A stretch of 64,000 nt of DNA, taken from contig OZ223194.1 in the NCBI GenBank assembly GCA_965140355.1, forward strand, positions 1,240,001-1,304,000, given 5' to 3'. A program made the position numbers and the translations under genes. Origin of the DNA: Acetobacterium sp965140355. GTDB taxonomy: Bacteria; Bacillota; Clostridia; Eubacteriales; Eubacteriaceae. Under the pieces are notes generated by a model. It was not told the origin of the DNA. It made no database searches and worked only from the letters and a program-made list of their open reading frames with translations. Positions 34,842 through 43,330 of the stretch are shown here, in pieces. The first letter of the stretch is position 1. Every line of letters begins with the position of its first letter.

Positions 34842-35873
34842 ATGTTAACAAAACAGGATTTGGTGCGAAACGAAAAATACCTGAAATTAAATGAGGACGG
34901 CGCGTTTGTCATTGACAATGCGGATGATTTAGAAATTATTGATTTTCATACGCATATGTGCAATGCATTACCGTTAAAATACAGTGATCCCAATTCAAAA
35001 GGCAACAAACTGACTTATCCAACCCTGCCGGCCGTTGAAAAGATTGATTTTTCAGTGCCTTACTGGACCAAAGAAGAAACAAAGATTAATCGAAAAGGCC
35101 TGCTGCCGATCATCCGATATGGTTTAAATGCTTACGATGTTTTACAGGATATGATGAAAGGTGGAACTTATGACAATTGTTTTAAGTCACAAGAAGATAA
35201 TCAGATCGGAATAAATGTTATTTTACCCTTGAGTACAAAAAAATGTGACTGTTCACCAGAGGCTTTAAAAATTGTCGCCGATCATCCCAATCGTTTTATA
35301 GCTTTTTGCTCGGTGCATCCCGATGATCCGGAGATGAAAGAAAAAATAGTCAGATACAAGGCGCTTGGGGCAAAAGGTTTTAAACTCAAAATATCGGATC
35401 TTGAGCTTAAAAATGATTTTACTTCGTTAATAACACTTTTTAAAACCTGTTATGAAGCCGAACTGCCGGTAATTCTTCATACCGGCGCGATTCCTGTAGA
35501 TCAAGAGCGGACCTCCAAACTTTTATATAAATATTTAAAATCAACACGGGTAGAATTATTTGGCCGTCTGCTAGCCGAACTACCCAAAGATTTTGTTTTT
35601 ATCTTTGGGCATAGCGGGATTTCCGAATATAAATTGGTGGCCGAGTATCTAAAAAAATATCCGGCAAGTTATGCCGAAGTATCAAGTCAATCGCAACAGA
35701 GCATCAGCTATTTAATTGCTGAAGTCGGAGCTCAAAGATTGTTGTTTGGCTCTGATTGGCCAGCATTACCGCAGGCAATCACACTTTCTCGCGTGCTGAT
35801 GGCGACGGAAGATAACAAAACGGCAAGAGCGCAGATCTTAAGTAAAAACGCTAAAACGCTGCTGGATTTATAA
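34842..35873 (+). CDS. amidohydrolase 2 family metal-dependent hydrolase
   Basis: A 343-residue TIM-barrel hydrolase. The first metal motif is IIDFHTHMC, then ...VILHTG (His), FIFGHSG (His) and LLFGSDWP (catalytic Asp), in the order of PF04909 enzymes. That family includes decarboxylases and lactone or amide hydrolases; the substrate is open. AGGAGG lies 7 bases before ATG 34842. It is in an operon with the TetR regulator upstream. Confidence 0.85.
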   Translation: MLTKQDLVRNEKYLKLNEDGAFVIDNADDLEIIDFHTHMCNALPLKYSDPNSKGNKLTYPTLPAVEKIDFSVPYWTKEETKINRKGLLPIIRYGLNAYDVLQDMMKGGTYDNCFKSQEDNQIGINVILPLSTKKCDCSPEALKIVADHPNRFIAFCSVHPDDPEMKEKIVRYKALGAKGFKLKISDLELKNDFTSLITLFKTCYEAELPVILHTGAIPVDQERTSKLLYKYLKSTRVELFGRLLAELPKDFVFIFGHSGISEYKLVAEYLKKYPASYAEVSSQSQQSISYLIAEVGAQRLLFGSDWPALPQAITLSRVLMATEDNKTARAQILSKNAKTLLDL

Positions 35874-35940
35874 GATAAGCACTAAAAACGATCAGGGCAA
35901 GAAGGTTTGGATAAAAAAAGATTAATCATTTAGATCATTC

Positions 35941-35949
35941 TGATATAAT
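35941..35949 (+). promoter_or_regulatory. extended -10 promoter of the macro-domain gene
   Basis: TGATATAAT gives a perfect extended -10 (TG-N-TATAAT) 44 bases before the start codon. The -35 region is weak, which extended -10 promoters tolerate. Confidence 0.5.
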
Positions 35950-35992
35950 AAAAAAAAACGATTGAAATAAATGAAGGGATGGTGCTTAAAAG

Positions 35993-37021
35993 ATGCCATT
36001 TGAAATTATCCGAAACGATCTTACCAAAATGTCAGTGGATATTATTGTCAATGCCGCCAATACGGCGCTAAAAATGGGCGGTGGGGTTTGCGGCGCGATT
36101 TTTGCCGCCGCCGGGGCAAAACAGCTCCAGGCTGAGTGCGATCGCATCGGTGGCTGTGCTGTCGGGGCAGCGGTTATCACCAGCGCTTACCAGCTGCCCG
36201 CCAAGAAAATCATTCATACCGTGGGGCCGATCTGGCAGGGCGGCGCTGCCAACGAGGCAGAACTGCTGCACAACGCCTATACTAATTCGCTAAAGTTGGC
36301 CCTGAAAGATAATTGCCGGACGATCGCTTTTCCATTGATTTCAGCGGGAATTTACGGTTATCCCAAAGATCAGGCGTTAAAGATTGCGGTAGCGGCGATT
36401 CGTGAATTTTTACACGCACATGAAATGATGGTATATCTGGTTGTTTTTGATAAAAAAGCTTTTGTCATGAGTGAAAAGCTTTTTTCGGATATTCAAAAAT
36501 ACATTGATGATCATTATGTGGATGAATACCTTGCAATTGCAGGAAAGCGCGTTCTTGAAGACGTAACCGGCAGTGATTTAAGCGAACCCAAAATGGTTTA
36601 TCCGAGACCTCAAAGCCGCGCCATGACACCATCACCGCAAGCAACGGGGATTCGAAGTCTGGAAGATCTGCTCGGGCAATTAGATGATTCGTTTTCCGAA
36701 ATGCTGATCCGGCTTATTGACGAAAAAGGGAAAACCGATGTCGAAACCTATAAAAAAGCCAATATTGACCGAAAATTATTTTCGAAGATTCGTAGTAAAA
36801 AAGATTATAATCCCAGTAAAGTTACGGCTATTGCGTTTGCCATCGCTTTGGAGTTGAGTTTAGACGAAGCCAGAGACTTGCTGGCTCGAGCCGGTTATGC
36901 GCTTTCACATAGCAATGCGTTTGATTTGATTATTGAGTATTTTATCAGTAATCAAAATTATAATATCGATGAAATCAATGAAGCCCTGTTTGCTTTTGAT
37001 CAGGCGCTGCTAGGTGCGTAA
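35993..37021 (+). CDS. macro-domain protein with C-terminal helical (HTH-like) domain
   Basis: A 342-residue protein. Residues 1-165 form a macro domain that binds ADP-ribose: IVNAANTALKMGGGVCGAI and HTVGPIW, then PLISAGIYGYP. The position often Asp in MacroD enzymes (GGGVDGAI) is Cys, which leaves hydrolase activity open. Residues 225-342 are a separate helical domain (YKKANIDRKLFSKIRS, then AIALELSLDEARDLLARAGYALS). It looks Xre-like and is known fused to macro domains in Firmicutes. A VWA gene follows 75 bases later. Role: ADP-ribose signal removal or sensing (inference). Confidence 0.85.
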   Translation: MPFEIIRNDLTKMSVDIIVNAANTALKMGGGVCGAIFAAAGAKQLQAECDRIGGCAVGAAVITSAYQLPAKKIIHTVGPIWQGGAANEAELLHNAYTNSLKLALKDNCRTIAFPLISAGIYGYPKDQALKIAVAAIREFLHAHEMMVYLVVFDKKAFVMSEKLFSDIQKYIDDHYVDEYLAIAGKRVLEDVTGSDLSEPKMVYPRPQSRAMTPSPQATGIRSLEDLLGQLDDSFSEMLIRLIDEKGKTDVETYKKANIDRKLFSKIRSKKDYNPSKVTAIAFAIALELSLDEARDLLARAGYALSHSNAFDLIIEYFISNQNYNIDEINEALFAFDQALLGA

Positions 37022-37096
37022 TTGTCGTTTTGAAAGCGACCAATGATCGGTCCAATCGTGTTATTCTTGGTTTATTAAAAAACGGAGGATAAGACA

Positions 37097-37786
37097 ATGA
37101 AGAAAAACAAAGAAAAAATAATTAAAACCGAACTGGTTTTTATTTTGGACAAAAGCGGTTCAATGGCGGGGCTGGAAAGTGATACCATCGGTGGTTACAA
37201 TGCGATGCTTAAAAAACAGCAGGCAGCGCCGGGCACAGTGAAGGTTACGACCGTACTTTTTGATGATGGCTATGAAGTGCTTCATGATCGTCTTGATATC
37301 CAGAGCATTACGCCTATTACCGAAAGCGAATATTATGTTGGTGGTTGTACGGCGTTGCTGGATGCGATCGGGAAAACAATCAATAAGATTGCCAATGCTC
37401 AGCGTCACACGCAGAAAGAACATCGATCTGATCAGGTCATTTTTGTGATTACTACCGATGGTCTGGAAAATGCCAGCCGCGAATACTCCGACAATCAGAT
37501 CAAACAATTAATAGAACAGCAAAAAACCCGGGATCAGTGGGAATTTATTTTTCTGGGGGCTAATATTGATGCCATCGAAACGGCCGCCCGGTTTGGCATT
37601 AGCGCCGATCGCGCGGCTAATTACCACGCCGATGGGGCCGGAACGCGCTTAAACTACAAAGTGGTCAGTGACGCAGTTTGTGAGATGCGGGCCTGCAACG
37701 CGGTTCCGACTAACTGGAAAGATGAAATTGAGAGGGAGTATCAGCGGCGCGAAAAAAAGCTTGGAAAAAGCACCAGCAGGAGTTAA
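37097..37786 (+). CDS. von Willebrand factor A domain protein (TerY-like)
   Basis: A 229-residue cytosolic VWA protein with an intact MIDAS metal site: FILDKSGSM (DxSxS), GGCTALLDAIG (Thr) and ITTDGLENAS (Asp). It has no signal peptide or membrane segment. VWA proteins of this size occur beside macro-domain, phosphatase or kinase genes in stress loci related to tellurite-resistance (TerY) systems. Here only the macro gene is adjacent. ACGGAGG precedes ATG. Confidence 0.87.
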   Translation: MKKNKEKIIKTELVFILDKSGSMAGLESDTIGGYNAMLKKQQAAPGTVKVTTVLFDDGYEVLHDRLDIQSITPITESEYYVGGCTALLDAIGKTINKIANAQRHTQKEHRSDQVIFVITTDGLENASREYSDNQIKQLIEQQKTRDQWEFIFLGANIDAIETAARFGISADRAANYHADGAGTRLNYKVVSDAVCEMRACNAVPTNWKDEIEREYQRREKKLGKSTSRS

Positions 37787-37904
37787 GCTTACGCCGGCTG
37801 ATGCTTTTGGCATTTGAAACACGAGGTCATAAACGCTTTAAAAAGCTCCCAAAAGCAGGTGTTAAAGAGTGATTTTCTATTTTTAAGAATTGGTCAAGTA
37901 ATTA

Positions 37905-37933
37905 TTGCCTTTCAGGGAATTAAACGATATGAT
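37905..37933 (+). promoter_or_regulatory. sigma-A promoter of the crp/fnr-type gene
   Basis: TTGCCT (37905-37910), 17-base spacer, TATGAT (37928-37933). Confidence 0.6.
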
Positions 37934-37976
37934 AATAAAATAAAAACGATAGAATGGAAAATGTTAAGTGAAATCC

Positions 37977-38627
37977 ATGAATAAAAAGTATACGTGTATG
38001 AAAGAATTGGATATCTTTAATATTCTGACCGAAACGGAAAAAAATTCAGTTTATGACCTGGCCAAGGGATGCTTACTTAAAAAAGGTGACCGATTATTCA
38101 ATCAGGGTGATGAAGGTGATAAGGTTTTTCTGATTCAAACCGGAAAAATAATGATCCAAAAATTCACCGAAGACGGTGCTAAGATCGTCATTGATATTTT
38201 GAAGGCCGGAGACTTGATTTGTGAGAATGTTATCTTTGAAGAGATCGATTACCCATTTAGCGGCGTTGCCTTGGAGGATAGTTATATCTGTGCCTGCTCA
38301 AAAAAAGAAATGGGTGTGCTAATTAAAGATCCGATTATCCTCGAAAAAATATTTTCAAGTATAACGAATAAAATGATGGATTATACTGAAAGGATAACAA
38401 ATAGCGGACTAAAAGACGTCCAGAATAAGATATATAATACCTTAAAGCTGATCGCGGGACGTCATGGGCGAAAAACCGCTGACGGATTGGAGATTGATTG
38501 CTATTTAAGTCACGAAGATATTGGTTTTCTGGTCAATGCATCGCGGGTGACGGTGACCCGTTCGATCAATGCGCTAATTCAAATGGGAAAGCTTGAAAAA
38601 AGCAAACGCCATTATATTGTGCACTAG
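37977..38627 (+). CDS. Crp/Fnr-family transcriptional regulator
   Basis: A 216-residue regulator. The cyclic-nucleotide-type beta barrel (about 25-130) has KGDRLFNQGDEGDKVFLIQTG. The C-terminal helix-turn-helix is LSHEDIGFLVNASRVTVTRSINALI. Only one cysteine lies in the N-terminal region, so an Fnr iron-sulfur cluster is unlikely. The start may be ATG 37977 or GTG 37968; neither has a strong ribosome site. The divergence of the effector pocket leaves the ligand unknown. The FMN reductase gene 77 bases downstream may be a target. Confidence 0.88.
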   Translation: MNKKYTCMKELDIFNILTETEKNSVYDLAKGCLLKKGDRLFNQGDEGDKVFLIQTGKIMIQKFTEDGAKIVIDILKAGDLICENVIFEEIDYPFSGVALEDSYICACSKKEMGVLIKDPIILEKIFSSITNKMMDYTERITNSGLKDVQNKIYNTLKLIAGRHGRKTADGLEIDCYLSHEDIGFLVNASRVTVTRSINALIQMGKLEKSKRHYIVH

Positions 38628-38679
38628 AAAAATGTAGCCTGTGATACTGAAAATACGGGAACTTGACGATATAATTTAA

Positions 38680-38700
38680 CCAGAATACAATTCTGGAGGA
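38680..38700 (+). promoter_or_regulatory. hairpin overlapping the ribosome site of the FMN reductase
   Basis: CCAGAAT (38680-38686) pairs with ATTCTGG (38690-38696) around ACA. The right arm runs into GGAGGA, the ribosome site of the gene at 38705. It could be a small translational switch or a protein-binding dyad. Confidence 0.4.
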
Positions 38701-38704
38701 CAAG

Positions 38705-39472
38705 ATGAAAAAATTAGTATGTGTAAGTGGATCACCGATTAAAAACAGCAATACCGATCGAATGTTAAAAAATATTGGCGATAATACGGGATGTGAATAT
38801 GAGTTTATTAAATTGAGTGACAAGATGGTCCGGCCCTGTTTGGCATGCAAAGCATGTGTAACAACAAATAAGTGCATTCAGAATGATGATTTTCAAGAAA
38901 TTAGCGAATTGATTTTAGCTGCGGATGCAGTTATTTTTGGAACATACACACCTTATGGCATGATTGATGCTTTTTCGAAAGCATTCTTTGAGCGGTTATG
39001 GTCAATGCGCCATATGAATAGTTTAAATAGCGGGAAGTTTGCGATTACCGTGGTAACATCACTGAATCGAGATGTGGCGGAACAGGTTAATCGAGAAATT
39101 GCAATGGAAATGGTGATGGAAGGGTTTGTGTTGCTGGATCAGTTAGTTATTAATGGCAGCGTTCCATGTTTAAGTTGTGGTTATGGCGATGGCTGTCAGA
39201 ATTCGTTTGCCCGGATGCAAGTTGGCGAAAAAGGACTCGTTGCCGACACCAATTGTTTTGATGTTGAAAACCAGCGTGTTTTCGAAAAAGGTTCGGAATT
39301 AGGAAAAATATTGGGAAGCTACCTGAAAGACGAACAATTATTTGATCGCGAAAAGCACCAGAAGAATATCGCCGCAATGATGGAAACGATGATGCCGATG
39401 ATGGATAAGGGGATTCGGCAATGGCGGGAAGAAGAACTGGCCAAGGTCAATAGGCATACCAAAACCAGTTGA
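38705..39472 (+). CDS. NADPH-dependent FMN reductase / iron-sulfur flavoprotein-like
   Basis: A 255-residue flavodoxin-fold protein. The N-terminal strand and loop KLVCVSGSPIKNSNTD bind FMN phosphate. The cysteine motif PCLACKACVTTNKCIQNDDF matches the C-x2-C-x2-C-x4-5-C pattern of iron-sulfur flavoproteins and related reductases. A second cysteine cluster (CLSCGYGDGC) near 155-164 is an addition. Likely an electron-transfer or reductase protein of anaerobes. It lies downstream of a Crp/Fnr-type gene, with a hairpin at its ribosome site. Confidence 0.82.
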   Translation: MKKLVCVSGSPIKNSNTDRMLKNIGDNTGCEYEFIKLSDKMVRPCLACKACVTTNKCIQNDDFQEISELILAADAVIFGTYTPYGMIDAFSKAFFERLWSMRHMNSLNSGKFAITVVTSLNRDVAEQVNREIAMEMVMEGFVLLDQLVINGSVPCLSCGYGDGCQNSFARMQVGEKGLVADTNCFDVENQRVFEKGSELGKILGSYLKDEQLFDREKHQKNIAAMMETMMPMMDKGIRQWREEELAKVNRHTKTS

Positions 39473-39548
39473 TTGGCTTTAAACCGCGGAGTATGGTCAG
39501 TTAGGAAATTTGTAAAATTGGCTGGGAATTGTTCAAACGAAAGCAAAT

Positions 39549-39592
39549 AAAAAAGATGAAAGTACGTGTTATTGTACCTTCATCTTTTTTTT
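39549..39592. terminator. bidirectional terminator between FMN reductase and acoL
   Basis: AAAAAAGATGAAAGTAC (39549-39565) pairs with GTACCTTCATCTTTTTT (39574-39590). A/T runs flank both sides, so it serves both convergent genes. Confidence 0.88.
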
Positions 39593-40976
39593 AATTCCAG
39601 TGAATCGCCCGGTTTTCGGTCGCCAGGGCGGCCTCTTTAATGGCTTCACCAACAGTGGGATGAGCATGGATGGTTGATATAATTTCTTCGACCGTGGATT
39701 CGAGTCGCAAGGCCAGCGCACCTTCGGTAATCAGGTCGGTGGCTCGCGGCCCTAAAATATGAACCCCCACGATTTCTTTGTATTTTTTATCACTGATGAT
39801 CTTGACCATCCCCTCGGTATCGCCCATAATCAGCGATTTGCCATTGGCAGCCAGAGGGAAGCGACCAATTGAATAATCTTTTTCATGACCGCGGAGGGCT
39901 TCCTGGGTTAAACCAACACCAGCAAATTCAGGGCTGGTATAAACACAGGAAGGATTCGTTTTTTCATCATAAATGGCCGGATGATCCATGGCGTTTTCCG
40001 CAGCAACTTCCCCTTGCTGGGAGGCAACATGAGCCAGCATCGTTTTCCCCAGACAATCGCCAATAGCAAAAATATGATTGACGTTGGTCTGCATTTTAGC
40101 GTTGACAACAATTCCTTTTTTATCGCTTTTGATGGTGGTGTTTTCCAGTGCTAATGTTGATAATTCAGCTTTGCGGCCGATTGCGACGAGGACTTTAGCA
40201 CCAATAATATCACGGGTGACGGCGTCGGTTTTAACCTGGAGTTTCATTTGCTCACCGGCGGTCGCAATTGATAATACCTGAGTATCGGTTAAAATGTCAA
40301 TACCATCGCGAATCAGTTTTTTTCGCAACATATCCGCCAGTTCGCCGTCCATCAGCGGGAGGATGCCCGGTTGCATTTCGATAATCGTGACTTTGGTTCC
40401 AAATTGATTATAAACGGATGCCATCTCCACACCAATGACACCGCCGCCAATAATTAACAGGCTTTCAGGAACATGATCCAGCGATAAGGCCGCCGTTGAA
40501 TCGAGACAATTAGGATGATTGATTCCCGGAATTGGTGGCAGGGCTGGCACCGAACCGCTGGCGATAATGATTTTGTCGGGGCGTAATTCTTTTGTCTGGC
40601 CTGCCGTATCAGTGATTAATAAGGTCGTATCATCGATAAATTGAGCGTTACCAGCGATAACAGTGACACCGTTTGTTTTAAGCAAACCGTTAACGCCACC
40701 GGATAATCTGGTGCTGATTTTATCTTTATTTTTTTGAACTTGTTTCCAATCATAACTCACTTCCGGAATGATCAAACCGATTTTGGCACTGTTTTTGGCT
40801 TCACTTAACACCTCGGCAGAATGAAGCAGCGCTTTAGTCGGGATGCATCCGACATTTAAGCAGGTGCCACCCAGCTTGGCTTTTTCGATGAGACTGACTT
40901 GAGCACCCAATTGAGCCGCCCGAATAGCTGCCACGTAGCCGCCGGGACCGCCGCCGATGATTGCAATATGTTTCAT
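39591..40976 (-). CDS. acoL: dihydrolipoyl dehydrogenase (E3) of the acetoin complex
   Basis: A 461-residue FAD enzyme that reoxidises the lipoyl groups of AcoC with NAD+. FAD fold IIGGGPGGYVAAI, redox disulfide GGTCLNVGCIPTKAL, NAD fold IIGGGVIGVEMASVY and the C-terminal dyad motif HAHPTVGEA are all present. It has no N-terminal lipoyl domain. ATG 40976, with AGAAGG upstream, is preferred to GTG 40994, which would include the ribosome site. It is last in acoABCL, 23 bases after acoC. Confidence 0.95.
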   Translation of the reverse strand: MKHIAIIGGGPGGYVAAIRAAQLGAQVSLIEKAKLGGTCLNVGCIPTKALLHSAEVLSEAKNSAKIGLIIPEVSYDWKQVQKNKDKISTRLSGGVNGLLKTNGVTVIAGNAQFIDDTTLLITDTAGQTKELRPDKIIIASGSVPALPPIPGINHPNCLDSTAALSLDHVPESLLIIGGGVIGVEMASVYNQFGTKVTIIEMQPGILPLMDGELADMLRKKLIRDGIDILTDTQVLSIATAGEQMKLQVKTDAVTRDIIGAKVLVAIGRKAELSTLALENTTIKSDKKGIVVNAKMQTNVNHIFAIGDCLGKTMLAHVASQQGEVAAENAMDHPAIYDEKTNPSCVYTSPEFAGVGLTQEALRGHEKDYSIGRFPLAANGKSLIMGDTEGMVKIISDKKYKEIVGVHILGPRATDLITEGALALRLESTVEEIISTIHAHPTVGEAIKEAALATENRAIHWN

Positions 40977-40999
40977 GATTTTACCTTCTTTCACAGGGT

Positions 41000-42316
41000 T
41001 TAAACCGATAATAAAGCCGGATTTTCGAGATATTCGGCCAAACGTTGCAGGAACTGAGCAGCTAAAGCCCCGTCAATGATGCGGTGGTCAGCGGTGAGAC
41101 TCAGGTTCATAATAGGACGAATGACGATCTGAGAATCAATCACAACGGGCGTATCAACCATCGCATCAATGCCCAGAATAGCTAATTCCGGTTGATTGAT
41201 GATCGGTGAAAAAGAGGTAATACCATAAGCGCCCAGGTTTGACAGGGTAAAGGTTCCTCCGGTCAGATCATCCATATTGGTGTGGCCGGCTTTAGCTTCG
41301 GCAATCAGTTGTTCGGTTTCTTGGGCAATTTGTGAAAGTGATTTAAGGTCGCAGTTTTTTACATTGGGAACCAGCAGACCGGAATCTAAACCGATGGCCA
41401 AGCCAATATGAACATGGGGATGAAGAATCAGGGTATTGTCAACCAGGCTGCCGTTAATATGCGGAAACTCCAACAAGGTTTGGGCACAGATTTTCATCAT
41501 AATGTGGTTGAAGGTCAGTTTGAGACCGCGTTTGTTAAATTCCGGTTTTAATTTGCTGCGGAATTCTTTTAGTGCCGTGGCATCGACCGGGCGGGTATAG
41601 GTAACCCGTGGTGAGGTGCTCCAACTTTCGCTCATGCGTTTTGCAATGGTTTTGCGCATGCCTTTAAGAACAATTGATTCCGGGGCGGCTTCAGTTGAAT
41701 GAGCGCCGCTTAATAAAGGTTCAACATCTTTTTTCATGATGCGACCATCACGGTTTATGGTCGTCAAATCGATGCCTTCGGCGGCAGCCATTTTTTTAGC
41801 AACCGGAGAAACGGTCAAGTTGTCAGTGGTTTGGCTGGCAGGGGTGTAGTTTTTAACATCGTCAACGGTGATGCTGCCGTTGTTGCCAGTGCCAATCACT
41901 AATTGCAGGTCGAGCCCTTTTTCTTTGGCCAGTTTTTTGGCTAAAGGCGAGGCTTTAACGCGGCCATCGGTTGCGTTGCCAGCCGTGGTAGCGGTGGTTG
42001 CAGGTGTAGTGGAAACGGGTTCATCGGTTTTTGCTTCACAAGTGGGCGCATCAGATAATAACCCGGAAATATCCTCATTGGCTTCACCAACAATGGCAAT
42101 CGGTTCCAGACAAGGGATTTCAGAACCTTCGGCGGCAATAATTTTTAATAACACCCCGGAGCGCGGGGATTCAAATTCATTGGTTAACTTATCGGTTTCG
42201 ATTTCACATAAAATATCACCTTCAGAAATGCTATCACCAACGGCGACATTCCAACTGGCAATGGTGCCTTCTGTCATTGTCAGCCCAAACTTGGGCATAA
42301 CGATTAATTGTGCCAT
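41000..42316 (-). CDS. acoC: dihydrolipoamide acetyltransferase (E2) of the acetoin complex
   Basis: A 438-residue E2 that moves the acetyl unit from E1 to CoA. One lipoyl domain (1-80) has the acceptor lysine in EIETDKLTNEF. Two peripheral subunit-binding domains follow in tandem: KASPLAKKLAKEKGLDL near 120 and SPVAKKMAAAEGIDL near 170. The catalytic domain (about 210-438) ends with DHRIIDG, the active-site His/Asp. Tandem binding domains are uncommon. GGAGG precedes ATG by 6 bases. Confidence 0.94.
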   Translation of the reverse strand: MAQLIVMPKFGLTMTEGTIASWNVAVGDSISEGDILCEIETDKLTNEFESPRSGVLLKIIAAEGSEIPCLEPIAIVGEANEDISGLLSDAPTCEAKTDEPVSTTPATTATTAGNATDGRVKASPLAKKLAKEKGLDLQLVIGTGNNGSITVDDVKNYTPASQTTDNLTVSPVAKKMAAAEGIDLTTINRDGRIMKKDVEPLLSGAHSTEAAPESIVLKGMRKTIAKRMSESWSTSPRVTYTRPVDATALKEFRSKLKPEFNKRGLKLTFNHIMMKICAQTLLEFPHINGSLVDNTLILHPHVHIGLAIGLDSGLLVPNVKNCDLKSLSQIAQETEQLIAEAKAGHTNMDDLTGGTFTLSNLGAYGITSFSPIINQPELAILGIDAMVDTPVVIDSQIVIRPIMNLSLTADHRIIDGALAAQFLQRLAEYLENPALLSV

Positions 42317-42355
42317 AATAACCTCCGTATTTTCTTAATTTAACAATAATTTTTA

Positions 42356-43330
42356 TTAAGCCAGGACTTCCTTAACGGCATTGTAGATATCGACGTCATT
42401 AGGAAGGACATAATTTTCCAGGTTAGGAGCAAAGGGAATCGGGGTATCCAAGGCGTTAACCCGTTTGATTGGGGCATCCAGATTGAAGAAACAGGATTCC
42501 GAAATGATGGCCGCTAATTCGCCGGCAAAACTTCCACGTTTGACTTCTTCGGTAGCAATAACGACCCGGGTTGTTTTCTCGATCGATTTAAAGATCATCT
42601 CCTTATCCAGTGGATAAAGCGTACGAGGATCAATCACTTCAACCGAGATCCCTTCTTTTTCTAATTTAGCAGCGGCTTTAAGGGCATCATGAACCATTTT
42701 GCCGGTGGCAACAACGGTAATGTCCGTCCCTTCGCGTTTGATGTCGCCGACACCTAACTTAATGGGGGTAATCACATCATCAACGTCACCTTTCATCCCG
42801 TACATTGCCTTATGTTCAATATACATAACCGGATCATCGTCATCGACGGCACTGAGCATCAGGCCGATGGCATCTTGCGGGGTTGAGGGGAAAACAACTT
42901 TTAAACCAGGGACATGTGTTACCCAAGCTTCTAAGGACTGCGAATGTTGGGCAGCGGCGCTCACACCGCCGCCGCCAGGCAGTCGGACCACCATGGGGAC
43001 AGAAATGTTGCCACCGAACATGTAACGCATTTTGGCCGCCTGGTTAACCAGCTGATCCATGCCAACGGTTAAGAAATCAATAAACATCAGCTCGGCAATC
43101 GGGCGTAATCCGGTGGCGGCGGAACCCACGGCACAACCAATGATGACTCCTTCGGAGATCGGAGTATCACGGACTCGTTTATCGCCAAATTCATCAATAA
43201 GACCGGTAGTAACGCCGAAACAGCCGCCATAGGCGCCGACATCTTCACCGAGAATATAAACATTTTCATTTTCTAGCATTTTTATGCGCATTCCCTCGCG
43301 AATGGCTTCACCATATGTCATTTTTTTCAT
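42356..43330 (-). CDS. acoB: acetoin dehydrogenase E1 beta subunit
   Basis: A 324-residue transketolase-fold subunit that forms the TPP-dependent E1 with AcoA. It cleaves acetoin to acetaldehyde and a bound acetyl unit. GEDVGAYGGCFGVTTGL and the C-terminal TEEVKRGSFAGELAA segment match the E1-beta family. Its ATG overlaps the acoA stop by 4 bases, so subunits are made in step. It lies second in the acoABCL operon. Confidence 0.95.
   Translation of the reverse strand: MKKMTYGEAIREGMRIKMLENENVYILGEDVGAYGGCFGVTTGLIDEFGDKRVRDTPISEGVIIGCAVGSAATGLRPIAELMFIDFLTVGMDQLVNQAAKMRYMFGGNISVPMVVRLPGGGGVSAAAQHSQSLEAWVTHVPGLKVVFPSTPQDAIGLMLSAVDDDDPVMYIEHKAMYGMKGDVDDVITPIKLGVGDIKREGTDITVVATGKMVHDALKAAAKLEKEGISVEVIDPRTLYPLDKEMIFKSIEKTTRVVIATEEVKRGSFAGELAAIISESCFFNLDAPIKRVNALDTPIPFAPNLENYVLPNDVDIYNAVKEVLA

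Noticed and set aside
37968..38627. Calling the Crp/Fnr protein an oxygen-sensing Fnr
   Set aside because: The N-terminal cysteine set needed for the iron-sulfur cluster is not there.
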